From the NCBI GenBank assembly GCA_000473305.1, contig CP006772.1:2425805-2489804 (forward strand): a stretch of 64,000 bases of DNA, in the 5' to 3' direction. Position 1 is the stretch's first letter. Every line of letters begins with the position of its first letter. The notes below the pieces were generated by a model. That model had not been told where the DNA came from. It ran no database searches and was given only the letters and a program-made list of their open reading frames with translations. Below are positions 26,192 to 34,328 of the stretch, in pieces. A program made the position numbers and the translations under genes. This DNA is from Bacteroidales bacterium CF (GTDB lineage: Bacteria > Bacteroidota > Bacteroidia > Bacteroidales > UBA932).

Positions 26192-26226
26192 GGAAACGCT
26201 GCTTGTTAAAGCAACGTTTCCTTTTT
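26192..26226 (+). terminator. Terminator/attenuator between subunits B and C
   Basis: Stem arms GGAAACGCTGC and GCAACGTTTCC (11 bp with one mismatch), an 8-base loop and five T residues, only 18 bp before the next ATG. It should stop most transcripts from subunit B and let a fraction pass to the assembly genes. Confidence 0.75.
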
Positions 26227-26244
26227 AGACAAAAAAACCACATC

Positions 26245-26766
26245 ATGAAAAAGAGTTTATATATTACATTGTTTGTGGCTATTATCTCCTTAATATCGGC
26301 TTCATCAGCAAAAGCTCAGGTTAGCATAATAGCTCATGCCTCTGCTGAAATTATTGAGGCACTAACTGCTACAGAGAATTCAACCCTTAACTTCGGAAGG
26401 TTCTCACCGGAAACAAGTGGCGGTGAAATAATACTCACACCCGACGGGGTCAGAACAGCAACGAGTTCTGTAGCTCTAATCGGTGGGACTTATAATCCGG
26501 CAACCTTTGTTCTTACAGGACAAAATGAGTCGATAGTTACCATCGCTCTTCCGGCAGCCTCAGCTCTGCTTACAAATAGCACAAACGGAAAGACGTTAGA
26601 GGTATATAATTGGAAATCATATCCTGAAGCGGGAATTGGGACAGGTGTGCTAAATAATGGATTACTTTCTGTAAATGTTGGAGCAACCCTGAAAGTAGGT
26701 GACATTGAAAAGAATCCGGTTGGCATATATTCTGGAACATATACGGTTACATTTTCCTATAATTAA
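26245..26766 (+). CDS. DUF4402-type pilin-like subunit (subunit C)
   Basis: 173 residues from the ATG at 26245. An upstream TTG at 26203 would place coding sequence inside the terminator loop and break the signal peptide, so it is rejected. The signal peptide ends SSAKAQ. The mature protein has the paired motifs SIIAHASAEIIEAL and STLNFGRFSP, similar to subunit A, and the terminal GIYSGTYTVTFSYN. It is a probable minor or adaptor subunit of the same fibre, placed directly before the chaperone gene. Confidence 0.72.
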   Translation: MKKSLYITLFVAIISLISASSAKAQVSIIAHASAEIIEALTATENSTLNFGRFSPETSGGEIILTPDGVRTATSSVALIGGTYNPATFVLTGQNESIVTIALPAASALLTNSTNGKTLEVYNWKSYPEAGIGTGVLNNGLLSVNVGATLKVGDIEKNPVGIYSGTYTVTFSYN

Positions 26767-26797
26767 TCGTTTATAGTAACATATCTTACAATTTTGC

Positions 26798-26805
26798 TAT
26801 ATTTG
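26798..26805 (+). promoter_or_regulatory. Possible internal promoter before the chaperone gene
   Basis: TATATTTG matches the TAnnTTTG box, 32 bp before the chaperone ATG at 26838. No clear -33 element. It would let the assembly genes be transcribed independently of the subunits. Confidence 0.4.
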
Positions 26806-26837
26806 GATTAATTTTTGAAAATTTAAAACCCCTGAAA

Positions 26838-27716
26838 ATGTTTAATTTTTGTATTAACAATAAGTCAAACAACGATAAAAAGTCAGTATCCTGTTTGTTT
26901 TTATTAGCATTATCTATCTTCTCGCTTTTAACTTTTAATGACGCGACCGCTCAGGGCAATCTTCTGATTACTCCGCGGCGCGTTGTTTTTGACGGAACGA
27001 GAAGAGTTATGGAACTTAACCTGGCAAACACCGGCCAGGATACGTCTAAATACAATGTTTCAATTATTCAATACAGAATGACCGATGAAGGGGCTTTCGA
27101 AGAGATTACAGAGCCTGCTCCGGGGCAGAACTTTGCAGATAAGTATATCCGCTTCTTCCCCAGGACAGTCACTCTTGCTCCTAATGAGTCTCAGGTGGTG
27201 AAAATGCAGGTTACAAACACCTCCAACCTGGCACCGGGAGAATATCGTTCTCATGTATATTTCAGAGCCGTTCCAAAAGAGGCCGCACTTGGAGAGGAAA
27301 ATCCCAACCGCGATACCACAGCATTAAGCATCAAACTTGTGCCTATTTTTGGTATTACAATTCCGGTTATTATCAGAATCGGCCAGTCAGACACAAAGGT
27401 ATCCTTATCTAATCTTCAGTTAGAGATGATAAACGATACGACAAACAGATTATCTATGGTTTTTAACAGAACCGGCAACATGTCAGTATACGGAGATCTG
27501 CGTGTTATACACATCTCTCCGTCCGGAAAGGAGTCCGTTGTTGGCATTGTCAATGGTATCGCTGTATATACACCAAATACCCTCAGGAAATTCAAACTTG
27601 ACCTTGACAACTCCACAAAGGCTGATTTCAAGACCGGAAGGATAAGAGTCACCTACTCCTCACAGTCGGATACCCGTCCCGAAAAATTTGCAGAGGCTGA
27701 ATTAACCCTTCAATAG
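26838..27716 (+). CDS. PapD-like periplasmic fimbrial chaperone
   Basis: 292 residues. A signal peptide of about 38 residues ends NDATAQ. The N-terminal Ig-like domain reads NLLITPRRVVFDGTRRVMELNLANTG, then KYIRFFPRTVTLAPNESQVVKMQV and EYRSHVYFRAVP. This is the order of strands A1, F and G in PapD/EcpD-type chaperones, with the conserved PR before the G strand. A second Ig-like domain follows. In chaperone-usher systems such proteins donate a strand to unfinished subunits and deliver them to the usher. It lies between two DUF4402 genes and is followed by the usher-like gene, which supports the role. Confidence 0.78.
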   Translation: MFNFCINNKSNNDKKSVSCLFLLALSIFSLLTFNDATAQGNLLITPRRVVFDGTRRVMELNLANTGQDTSKYNVSIIQYRMTDEGAFEEITEPAPGQNFADKYIRFFPRTVTLAPNESQVVKMQVTNTSNLAPGEYRSHVYFRAVPKEAALGEENPNRDTTALSIKLVPIFGITIPVIIRIGQSDTKVSLSNLQLEMINDTTNRLSMVFNRTGNMSVYGDLRVIHISPSGKESVVGIVNGIAVYTPNTLRKFKLDLDNSTKADFKTGRIRVTYSSQSDTRPEKFAEAELTLQ

Positions 27717-27748
27717 GCTCAATTTACCCAATTTAAACAAATGACCCA

Positions 27749-28228
27749 ATGAACAAAAAGTGTGCATATATATTACCTATATTGTTTATCCTTGTGTTCT
27801 CCATGCCACTCAATGCTCAGGTTACCATAAGAATAAATCAGGGATTAAACTTTGGTTCATTATACCCGGTCGGCTCAGGAGGTACTGTAACAATCAGTGA
27901 TGATGGAGATAGATTACCACCAACAGGAAGTGTAGTACTATTCCCATCAACATATCATGAGTCTTCTTTTACATTGAGCACAACAAAAAAAGGAAATTAT
28001 TATTACATTGCTTGGTTAGAAATAGAAAGTCCGATAACAATGGAAAGAACGGGAGGAGGAAGTCTGAGACTTAACCTCAACACTAATGGATATAATTCTG
28101 GGTGGTGGATTGCCAGACAAACCCCTGTAACGCTTCATATGGGTGGTACTCTTTATGTAGGTTCTGTCTCTGCAAACCCTCCAGGTAGCTATACAGGAAG
28201 CTTTTATATAATATTGCATTATAATTAA
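27749..28228 (+). CDS. DUF4402-like pilin-type subunit (subunit D)
   Basis: 159 residues with a signal peptide ending PLNAQ. The mature part keeps LNFGSLYPVGSGGTVTISDDG, which corresponds to the LNFG segment of subunits B and C. It ends VGSVSANPPGSYTGSFYIILHYN. It is richer in Tyr and Trp than the others and lacks the long N-terminal strand seen in A, B and C: only about ten residues precede LNFG. A subunit without a donor strand would fit a fibre tip or a terminator. The usher gene starts 4 bases after its stop. Confidence 0.7.
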   Translation: MNKKCAYILPILFILVFSMPLNAQVTIRINQGLNFGSLYPVGSGGTVTISDDGDRLPPTGSVVLFPSTYHESSFTLSTTKKGNYYYIAWLEIESPITMERTGGGSLRLNLNTNGYNSGWWIARQTPVTLHMGGTLYVGSVSANPPGSYTGSFYIILHYN

Positions 28229-28232
28229 GAAA

Positions 28233-31200
28233 ATGCAAACAGGCAGGAGATCCGGATTGTACCCTAAATCACAAAAAAGGGGTTTCTCTGTTTTATTTGC
28301 ATTGCTTACAATGTTGTCATTACTATTTTCCAAAGAGGCAACTTGCCAGGAAAGCGCTGACTACGAAGAGATTATTGTTTCATTTAGCGTTCCAAGGATA
28401 GGTGGGGCCGATGTAAGTGCTCTTGTAAAGGATGAGACACTTTATCTATGTATTAATGATGTTTTCAATTTTCTGAAGATTAAATATAATACCGACTCTG
28501 GATTCAATTCCTTTTCCGGCTTTTTTATTACAGAAGAGGCTACGTACAATATTGACCGCACAAAAAATCAGATATTATACCTAAAAAAGGAATTTACTCT
28601 AAAAGAGGGGGATATGATCCGCACAGAGACCGGACTATATCTGAAATCCAACTATTTTGGTGAAATTTTCGGTCTGGATTGTATTTTTAACTTCCGTGCA
28701 CTTTCAGTTACTCTTAACACCAAAATTGAACTTCCTATTATCAGAGAGATGAGGCAAGAGCAAATGCGAAAGAGTATTAATCAGATAAAGGGAGTTGTTG
28801 AGGCGGATACACTTATAAAGAGGAAATATCCCATTTTAAATTTCGGTAACGCTGACTGGACTCTTAATTCTACACAGGAGAGCAGTGGTGCCGTGAATTC
28901 GAGACTAGCATTGAATATTGGTGCCATTGTAGCCGGAGGTGAAACAGATATCATGCTAAATTATGAGACAGACTCGCCGTTTTCCTTAAAACAACAATAT
29001 TATCAATGGAGATATGCAAATAATGATTTTAAGGCCTTTACACAGGTTATTCTGGGAAAAATACAGTCTGAAAGCATATCAACACTTACATCTCCGGTTG
29101 TTGGAGGAAAAATAACCAACACCCCTACTACATACCGAAGATCATTCGGCACCTATACTTTGAGTGATGTAACAGAACCGGGCTGGATGGTGGAACTATA
29201 TGTCAACAATGTTCTTGTTGATTACAAAAAAGCAGATGCGTCCGGTTTTTACACATTTGACGTACCGCTTATATACGGTAGTACAGATGTTAAGTTACAG
29301 TTTTATGGTCCTTGGGGAGAGGAGAGATCCCAGGAGAAAAGCATAGAAATTCCTTTTAATTTTTTACCAAAAGGGCGGTTTGAATACGATATCTCAGCAG
29401 GTATGGTTGAAGACTCTACCAGGAGTCTGTTCTCCAGGGCAAACTTTGATTATGGAATAGCCAGATTCATGACTCTTGGAGGTGGAGTCGAGTACCTCTC
29501 TTCACTTGACTCATTGAAGTATATACCTTTTGCAAAAGCATCCATAAAGATCGCTCCGAACCTGCTTTTGTCAGGAGTCTACAACTATGGTACAAATTTC
29601 AGCGGCATATTGAACTGGAAATTAAAATCAAACCTACAGTTTGAATTTAACTACATAAAATATGATAAAAGACAAACTGCAATTTCGACAAACTATACAG
29701 AAGAACGAAAATTACTTCTCTCCATGCCTATAAGATTTAAGAAGACATCGTTTTACACAAGGCTGTCACTTAACCAATCTCTAACGGAGACATCTAAATT
29801 TACTAATGCAGAGTTAATATTTACAGGTACCGTTCTTGGCGTAAATGCAAATCTCACAACAGGTGCCCAGGTTTATGGAAAGAGTGACCCGAGAGTATAC
29901 AGCAATATGTCATTTTCAGCAAGATTGCCCGGCGGCTTTATATTGACTCCTCAAGCTCTTTATAATTATAGCTCAGGCAAGTTTGAAAATGCAAAATGTG
30001 GTATAGAAAAAAGACTTTTTAAGAAGGGCTACCTGAATCTCTCTTACGATAATAATTTGAATAATAAGACTTCTAATATCGAATTAGGGTTCCGGTATGA
30101 TTTCTCTTTTGCCCAGAGCGGGATTAACGCAAGAAGAAGCGGAAGTACTACAACTGTTACTGAATCTGCTACAGGTAGCATAATCTTTGACGCACGCTCC
30201 GGTTATATTTCCGGTAGCAGTCGCTCTACTGTTGGAACCGGAGGTATAATACTAATGTCTTTCCTTGATATTAACTGTAATGGTATTAAGGATAAAGGAG
30301 AACCGAAAATTTCCGGACTTCAGGCACACATAAGTGGAGGAAGAATTGAAAGTAACGACAGAGACACCCTTGTCAGGGTTTTTGACTTAGAACCATATGC
30401 AAATCATATCTTATCTATAGATGGCGTTAATTTTGACAATATTGCCTGGCAAATAAAGAATAAAAACATGAATGTGGTTGTCGAGCCAAATATGTTCAGA
30501 AGGATTGACATTCCGGTATCTGTTATGGGAGAGGCTTCCGGGATGGTTTATCTGTCAGGCAGGAACGGGAAATCCGGCCAGGGTCGAATTATAATTAATT
30601 TTCACAGGGTTGACTCATCTCTGGTTAAGAGCACTTTGAGTGAAGCTGACGGATATTTCAGTTTCCTCGGACTAAAGCCTGGTAAGTATTATGCTCAGAT
30701 TGACCCTGCTCAGATGGAAAAGGTTGGAATGACAGCATCAGAACCTATAAATTTTGAAATTCACTCTCTGATAGATGGAGACATCGTAGACAATCTTGAG
30801 TTCACACTAAAGAAGAACATTGAAGATGAAGAGGTTGTTCCTGCAAATGACACGGTTAAGACTTCTGAGATAATTATGCCTGCTCAACAAAAAAATGTTG
30901 TGAAAGATACTCTTCAAAAAAGTGAAGAATCAGGTAACAATTTCAGAGTTCAGCTCCTGGCAACCAAAACCAGGATAGAGAAAGATGGTGTATTTGAATA
31001 TATAATCTCAGCCATGCCTGGGATTAAAATCGAAGAAATCAAAGGAAAAGACGGTTTTTACAGATATAGTACCAGTGGGTATAAATCCAAAGCGGAAGCC
31101 GAAACAGTTATGAAAGAGATCCGTAAAAATGGGTGGAAAGATTGCTTCATCACTTCAGACAATAACAGAGAGGCGAAAGCAATGAAAGGAAGTTTTGAAG

Positions 31201-31430
31201 GATACAAATATAAAATACAGCTCCTTGCGACCATCAAACCTGTAGAGATAAGAGAGGTATTCGGGACGTTGCTTAATACCATTAAGAATCTTCAAATAGT
31301 TGAAAACTTGGAGAGTGATGGATTATACCACTACTCTGCCGGTATGTTCAGAAGCAAAAAAGCAGCCTCTGATTTTGTGAAGCTGCTTAATGATTCTGGG
31401 TGGAAAGAGTGCTATATATTGCACCTTTAA
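28233..31430 (+). CDS. Usher-like outer membrane assembly protein with C-terminal tandem SPOR domains
   Basis: 1065 residues with a signal peptide (SVLFALLTMLSLLFSKEATCQ). A periplasmic N-domain (about 25-180) is followed by a long beta-strand-rich region to about 660. Within this, 312-395 matches the usher plug region (GWMVELYVNNVLVDYKK, DVPLIYGSTDVKLQFYG, IPFNFLPKGRFEYDISAG). Next come a calcium-loop-like DINCNGIKDKGEP near 676-690 and a carboxypeptidase-regulatory-like domain with GYFSFLGLKPGKY. Two SPOR repeats at about 902-978 and 991-1065 (FRVQLLATKTRI, YKIQLLATIKPV) end the protein. SPOR domains bind peptidoglycan lacking stem peptides. The chaperone and subunits precede it. Confidence 0.75.
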   Translation: MQTGRRSGLYPKSQKRGFSVLFALLTMLSLLFSKEATCQESADYEEIIVSFSVPRIGGADVSALVKDETLYLCINDVFNFLKIKYNTDSGFNSFSGFFITEEATYNIDRTKNQILYLKKEFTLKEGDMIRTETGLYLKSNYFGEIFGLDCIFNFRALSVTLNTKIELPIIREMRQEQMRKSINQIKGVVEADTLIKRKYPILNFGNADWTLNSTQESSGAVNSRLALNIGAIVAGGETDIMLNYETDSPFSLKQQYYQWRYANNDFKAFTQVILGKIQSESISTLTSPVVGGKITNTPTTYRRSFGTYTLSDVTEPGWMVELYVNNVLVDYKKADASGFYTFDVPLIYGSTDVKLQFYGPWGEERSQEKSIEIPFNFLPKGRFEYDISAGMVEDSTRSLFSRANFDYGIARFMTLGGGVEYLSSLDSLKYIPFAKASIKIAPNLLLSGVYNYGTNFSGILNWKLKSNLQFEFNYIKYDKRQTAISTNYTEERKLLLSMPIRFKKTSFYTRLSLNQSLTETSKFTNAELIFTGTVLGVNANLTTGAQVYGKSDPRVYSNMSFSARLPGGFILTPQALYNYSSGKFENAKCGIEKRLFKKGYLNLSYDNNLNNKTSNIELGFRYDFSFAQSGINARRSGSTTTVTESATGSIIFDARSGYISGSSRSTVGTGGIILMSFLDINCNGIKDKGEPKISGLQAHISGGRIESNDRDTLVRVFDLEPYANHILSIDGVNFDNIAWQIKNKNMNVVVEPNMFRRIDIPVSVMGEASGMVYLSGRNGKSGQGRIIINFHRVDSSLVKSTLSEADGYFSFLGLKPGKYYAQIDPAQMEKVGMTASEPINFEIHSLIDGDIVDNLEFTLKKNIEDEEVVPANDTVKTSEIIMPAQQKNVVKDTLQKSEESGNNFRVQLLATKTRIEKDGVFEYIISAMPGIKIEEIKGKDGFYRYSTSGYKSKAEAETVMKEIRKNGWKDCFITSDNNREAKAMKGSFEGYKYKIQLLATIKPVEIREVFGTLLNTIKNLQIVENLESDGLYHYSAGMFRSKKAASDFVKLLNDSGWKECYILHL

Positions 31431-31439
31431 CTGACAGTT

Positions 31440-32798
31440 TTATTGTATAAGATTGTATTTCTCAATCTTTGCATTCAAAGTAGGTCTTGAAATATCTAGA
31501 ATTTGGGATGCCTCCAGTTTATTCCAGTTTACCAGGTCAAGGACTCTCTTTATGTGAGCTTTCTCCACTTCGGCTAGTGAGACGATAAGCTCTTTGTTCT
31601 CTTGTTTTTCCTGATCGCCTTCGAATCTGTTTATAAGAGAGATATTCTCTTTTTCAAGCACATCATTTTTTGCTACAATCATAGCTTGTAATATTGTATT
31701 CTCAAGTTCTCTTACGTTCCCTGACCAATTATGCTGCTGTAACATTTCAATGACTCCATCCCCTATCTTGGTCACGTTTCTGTTAAACCTCTTGTTCAGT
31801 TTATACAAGAAATGTATTACAAGATCATTAATGTCATCTTTTCTCTCACGAAGAGGCGGCATATCAATAGTAAAGACTTTTAACCTGTAGTAGAGGTCTT
31901 CTCTGAATTTCCCCTCTTCAATGAGTTTTTCCAGGCTCTTGTTCGTAGCAGCAATTATTCTTGCTTTCATAGGAATAGGGCTTTCACCTCCAACTTTTTC
32001 AAACTCTAGCTCTTGAATAACTCGCAATAACTTAACCTGAGTATTGTGTGAAATTTCCGAAATCTCATCCAAAAAAATAGTACCCTCCCCGGCTAACTCG
32101 AACTTTCCCTTTTTATCTCTTATAGAATCAGTAAATGCTCCTTTTACGTGACCAAATAACTCACTCTCAAGAAGAGTCTCTGTAAGAGCACTACAATTCA
32201 CTACAACCAAAGGCTCTGATCTTGTTATACCAGAATAGTGAATAAGACGGGCAATCAGCTCTTTCCCCGTCCCTGTCTCTCCTTGAATAAGAACATTGAC
32301 TTTATTCATGGAAATCAGACCTATTGACTTGAAGATCTCCTTCATTTTTGCGGTCTTCCCAACCAATATGCTATGTTCTAAAGCATTATCAACAGGAATG
32401 TCTTTTTTAACTACACCCATCAACTTGTTGCTTCTGTTGACCGAATCTAAAGCACTTTTAATCGTGGTTTTTAAAAGTTCCGGGTTTACCGGTTTCTCAA
32501 GAAAGTCAAATGCCCCAAGTTGAATTGCCTTTATTGTAAGGACAACATCTCCGAATGCGGTAAGAATTATTACCGGCATATTGGTTTTTGACTTTCTTAT
32601 CTCTGCAAGGACTTCAATACCATTCATCCCCGGCATCTGATAATCAGTAAGAGTAAGGTCCGGACGTTCTGAACGTATAAGTTGTAATCCTGTTGGCCCG
32701 TCCTCTGCTTCAATGATGTCATACCCCTCTTTCATTAAAGTCATTTTAAAGACTTTACGCACCAGCTTATCATCATCTATAATCAGTATTTTTTCCAT
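31440..32798 (-). CDS. NtrC-family sigma-54-dependent response regulator
   Basis: 452 residues. Receiver at 1-120 (IIDDDKLVRK, phosphoacceptor in LTLTDYQMPGMNG, Lys in FLEKPVNP). AAA+ domain with Walker A GETGTGKE near 174, the sigma-54 loop as GAFTDS near 216 instead of the common GAFTGA, and GTIFLDEI as Walker B. A Fis-type helix-turn-helix ends the protein (LEASQILDISRPTLNAKIEKY). It should activate sigma-54 promoters after phosphorylation. It is the last gene of the operon starting with the UXS-like enzyme, and is convergent with the usher gene, 9 bases away. Confidence 0.94.
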   Translation of the reverse strand: MEKILIIDDDKLVRKVFKMTLMKEGYDIIEAEDGPTGLQLIRSERPDLTLTDYQMPGMNGIEVLAEIRKSKTNMPVIILTAFGDVVLTIKAIQLGAFDFLEKPVNPELLKTTIKSALDSVNRSNKLMGVVKKDIPVDNALEHSILVGKTAKMKEIFKSIGLISMNKVNVLIQGETGTGKELIARLIHYSGITRSEPLVVVNCSALTETLLESELFGHVKGAFTDSIRDKKGKFELAGEGTIFLDEISEISHNTQVKLLRVIQELEFEKVGGESPIPMKARIIAATNKSLEKLIEEGKFREDLYYRLKVFTIDMPPLRERKDDINDLVIHFLYKLNKRFNRNVTKIGDGVIEMLQQHNWSGNVRELENTILQAMIVAKNDVLEKENISLINRFEGDQEKQENKELIVSLAEVEKAHIKRVLDLVNWNKLEASQILDISRPTLNAKIEKYNLIQ

Positions 32799-32816
32799 TG
32801 GAATTCGGGTTTTGTA

Positions 32817-33170
32817 TTAAATTAATGTCCTTAAATAGACCATACTATGCTCTACGACTCTAATAATCCTTTCTACCCTCTCATGAAGGTCGCTCATCTT
32901 GGAACTGCCGGTATTGATAAGCTTAACATCCGGTACTACAGAAGTTATGCCGACGTATGTGAGTTGAGTTATGAGTTTATGTGTCGAGAACTTAAGAGAG
33001 TCATGATCTCCTGAATCGGCACTGTCTTTCATAAGCTTCATAAGGCCTGGAGCCTCTTCGAGAAATATTGAAATGACCTCTTTCAATGATTCTTCATCTC
33101 CGTCCGTCATGTCTCTAAGATATGAGAGATCCGGAATAGGGTACTCCTGATTATCCGTATTATTGTCCAT
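32817..33170 (-). CDS. HPt (histidine phosphotransfer) domain protein
   Basis: 117 residues forming a single helical bundle. The phosphorylatable His is in FSTHKLITQLTYVG, preceded by the IFLEEAPGLMKLMKDSADSGD helix typical of HPt domains. It lies between a histidine kinase with an N-terminal receiver and an NtrC-type regulator, so it probably relays phosphate between a receiver and a final regulator. The gap to each neighbour is about 20 bases, consistent with one transcript. Confidence 0.88.
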   Translation of the reverse strand: MDNNTDNQEYPIPDLSYLRDMTDGDEESLKEVISIFLEEAPGLMKLMKDSADSGDHDSLKFSTHKLITQLTYVGITSVVPDVKLINTGSSKMSDLHERVERIIRVVEHSMVYLRTLI

Positions 33171-33190
33171 AATATCTGATATTAATTGTT

Positions 33191-34324
33191 TTACTCATTT
33201 TTGGCAATTGTGGGTATATCAAATGTAAATGTTGAACCGGCCCCTTCCTTGGAAGTGAATCTCAACGTACCCCCGTTTCTCATCACAAACTCGTTACAAA
33301 GCAAAAGTCCCAGTCCTGAACCCTCTTCATTATCTGTTCCGAAACTTGTAAAATGGCTATCAGGTTTGAATAATTTTTCTTGATCATCTTCACTTATCCC
33401 TGTCCCATGATCACGCACGTAGACAAGCACTTTATCCTCTTTTTCTTCAATCCCTACATCTATCTCTGAGTTTTCGTAGCTGAATTTGATAGCGTTGCTT
33501 ATAAGATTTCTCAGTGAAGTCTTGGCCATGTCAATATCAATCCTTGCCGACCTGTTAGTTGATCCAAGAAGGTTCAGGCGGACATTCTTCAAAGAAGCCA
33601 CACCTCTCTGGACCTCTACAACTCCGGTAATCATATTCATTATATCAACATTGTCCTGGAAAACCGTATTAAGACGACCGGTCTGACTTTTGGTCCATTT
33701 GAGAAGGTTGTCCAACAAAGAGAAGCTATCATCTGTGAGCCTGTTTGCCATATTGAGCAGCTCAAACATATCATCCCCTATGCTCTCTTTTTTAACCTCA
33801 GAAATCAAAACCTCCATCACCATTCTTATAGAAGCAATAGGAGCCCTTAGGTCATGTGCTATCACAGAATAGAGCTTGTCCCTGCCTAATATTGTCTTTC
33901 TAAGTTCTTCTGTCTGCCTTGTAATAATCCGTTTGGCCTCTATGAGGGAAATCTGGTGATTAATCCTTGTAAGCAGCTCGTCTTTGTTGAATGGTTTGGA
34001 TACATAGTCTGCAGCTCCGAATCTGAAGCCTTGAACAATGTCCTCTGTTGAGTTCAGCGCAGAGAGAAATATGATTGGGATATCCGCATACTCGGGCCTC
34101 TCTTTAAGTTTTTTCGCAACCTCATGCCCGTCCATAATCGGCATCATAATATCGAGAAGGATAAGATCCGGTTTTTGTTTTTCCACAGCATCGAGAGCAT
34201 CCCTCCCATTAAAAGCCGTCATAGTCTTATACCCTGCTTTGGATATCAGCAACTTGAGAAGTAGCACATTAGCATCAACGTCGTCTACAATCAATATTGT
34301 ATAATCAGGGTTGTTTACTTCCAT
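33191..34324 (-). CDS. Receiver-histidine kinase hybrid (REC-HisKA-HATPase)
   Basis: 377 residues from the ATG at 34324; a longer frame reaches 34420 but would overlap the upstream gene. Receiver first (ILIVDDVDANV, Asp in DLILLDIMMPIMDG, Lys in DYVSKPFN), then HisKA near 155 (YSVIAHDLRAPIASI, with the phospho-His), then a HATPase with NLISNAIKFSY, VRDHGTGIS and GSGLGLLLCNEF. There are no membrane helices, so it senses in the cytoplasm or through a partner. The start is 4 bases after the UXS-like stop. Confidence 0.93.
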   Translation of the reverse strand: MEVNNPDYTILIVDDVDANVLLLKLLISKAGYKTMTAFNGRDALDAVEKQKPDLILLDIMMPIMDGHEVAKKLKERPEYADIPIIFLSALNSTEDIVQGFRFGAADYVSKPFNKDELLTRINHQISLIEAKRIITRQTEELRKTILGRDKLYSVIAHDLRAPIASIRMVMEVLISEVKKESIGDDMFELLNMANRLTDDSFSLLDNLLKWTKSQTGRLNTVFQDNVDIMNMITGVVEVQRGVASLKNVRLNLLGSTNRSARIDIDMAKTSLRNLISNAIKFSYENSEIDVGIEEKEDKVLVYVRDHGTGISEDDQEKLFKPDSHFTSFGTDNEEGSGLGLLLCNEFVMRNGGTLRFTSKEGAGSTFTFDIPTIAKNE

Positions 34325-34328
34325 TATT

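Noticed and set aside
26203-26244. TTG start of subunit C at 26203
   Set aside because: It lies in the loop of a terminator and would put extra residues before a good signal peptide.
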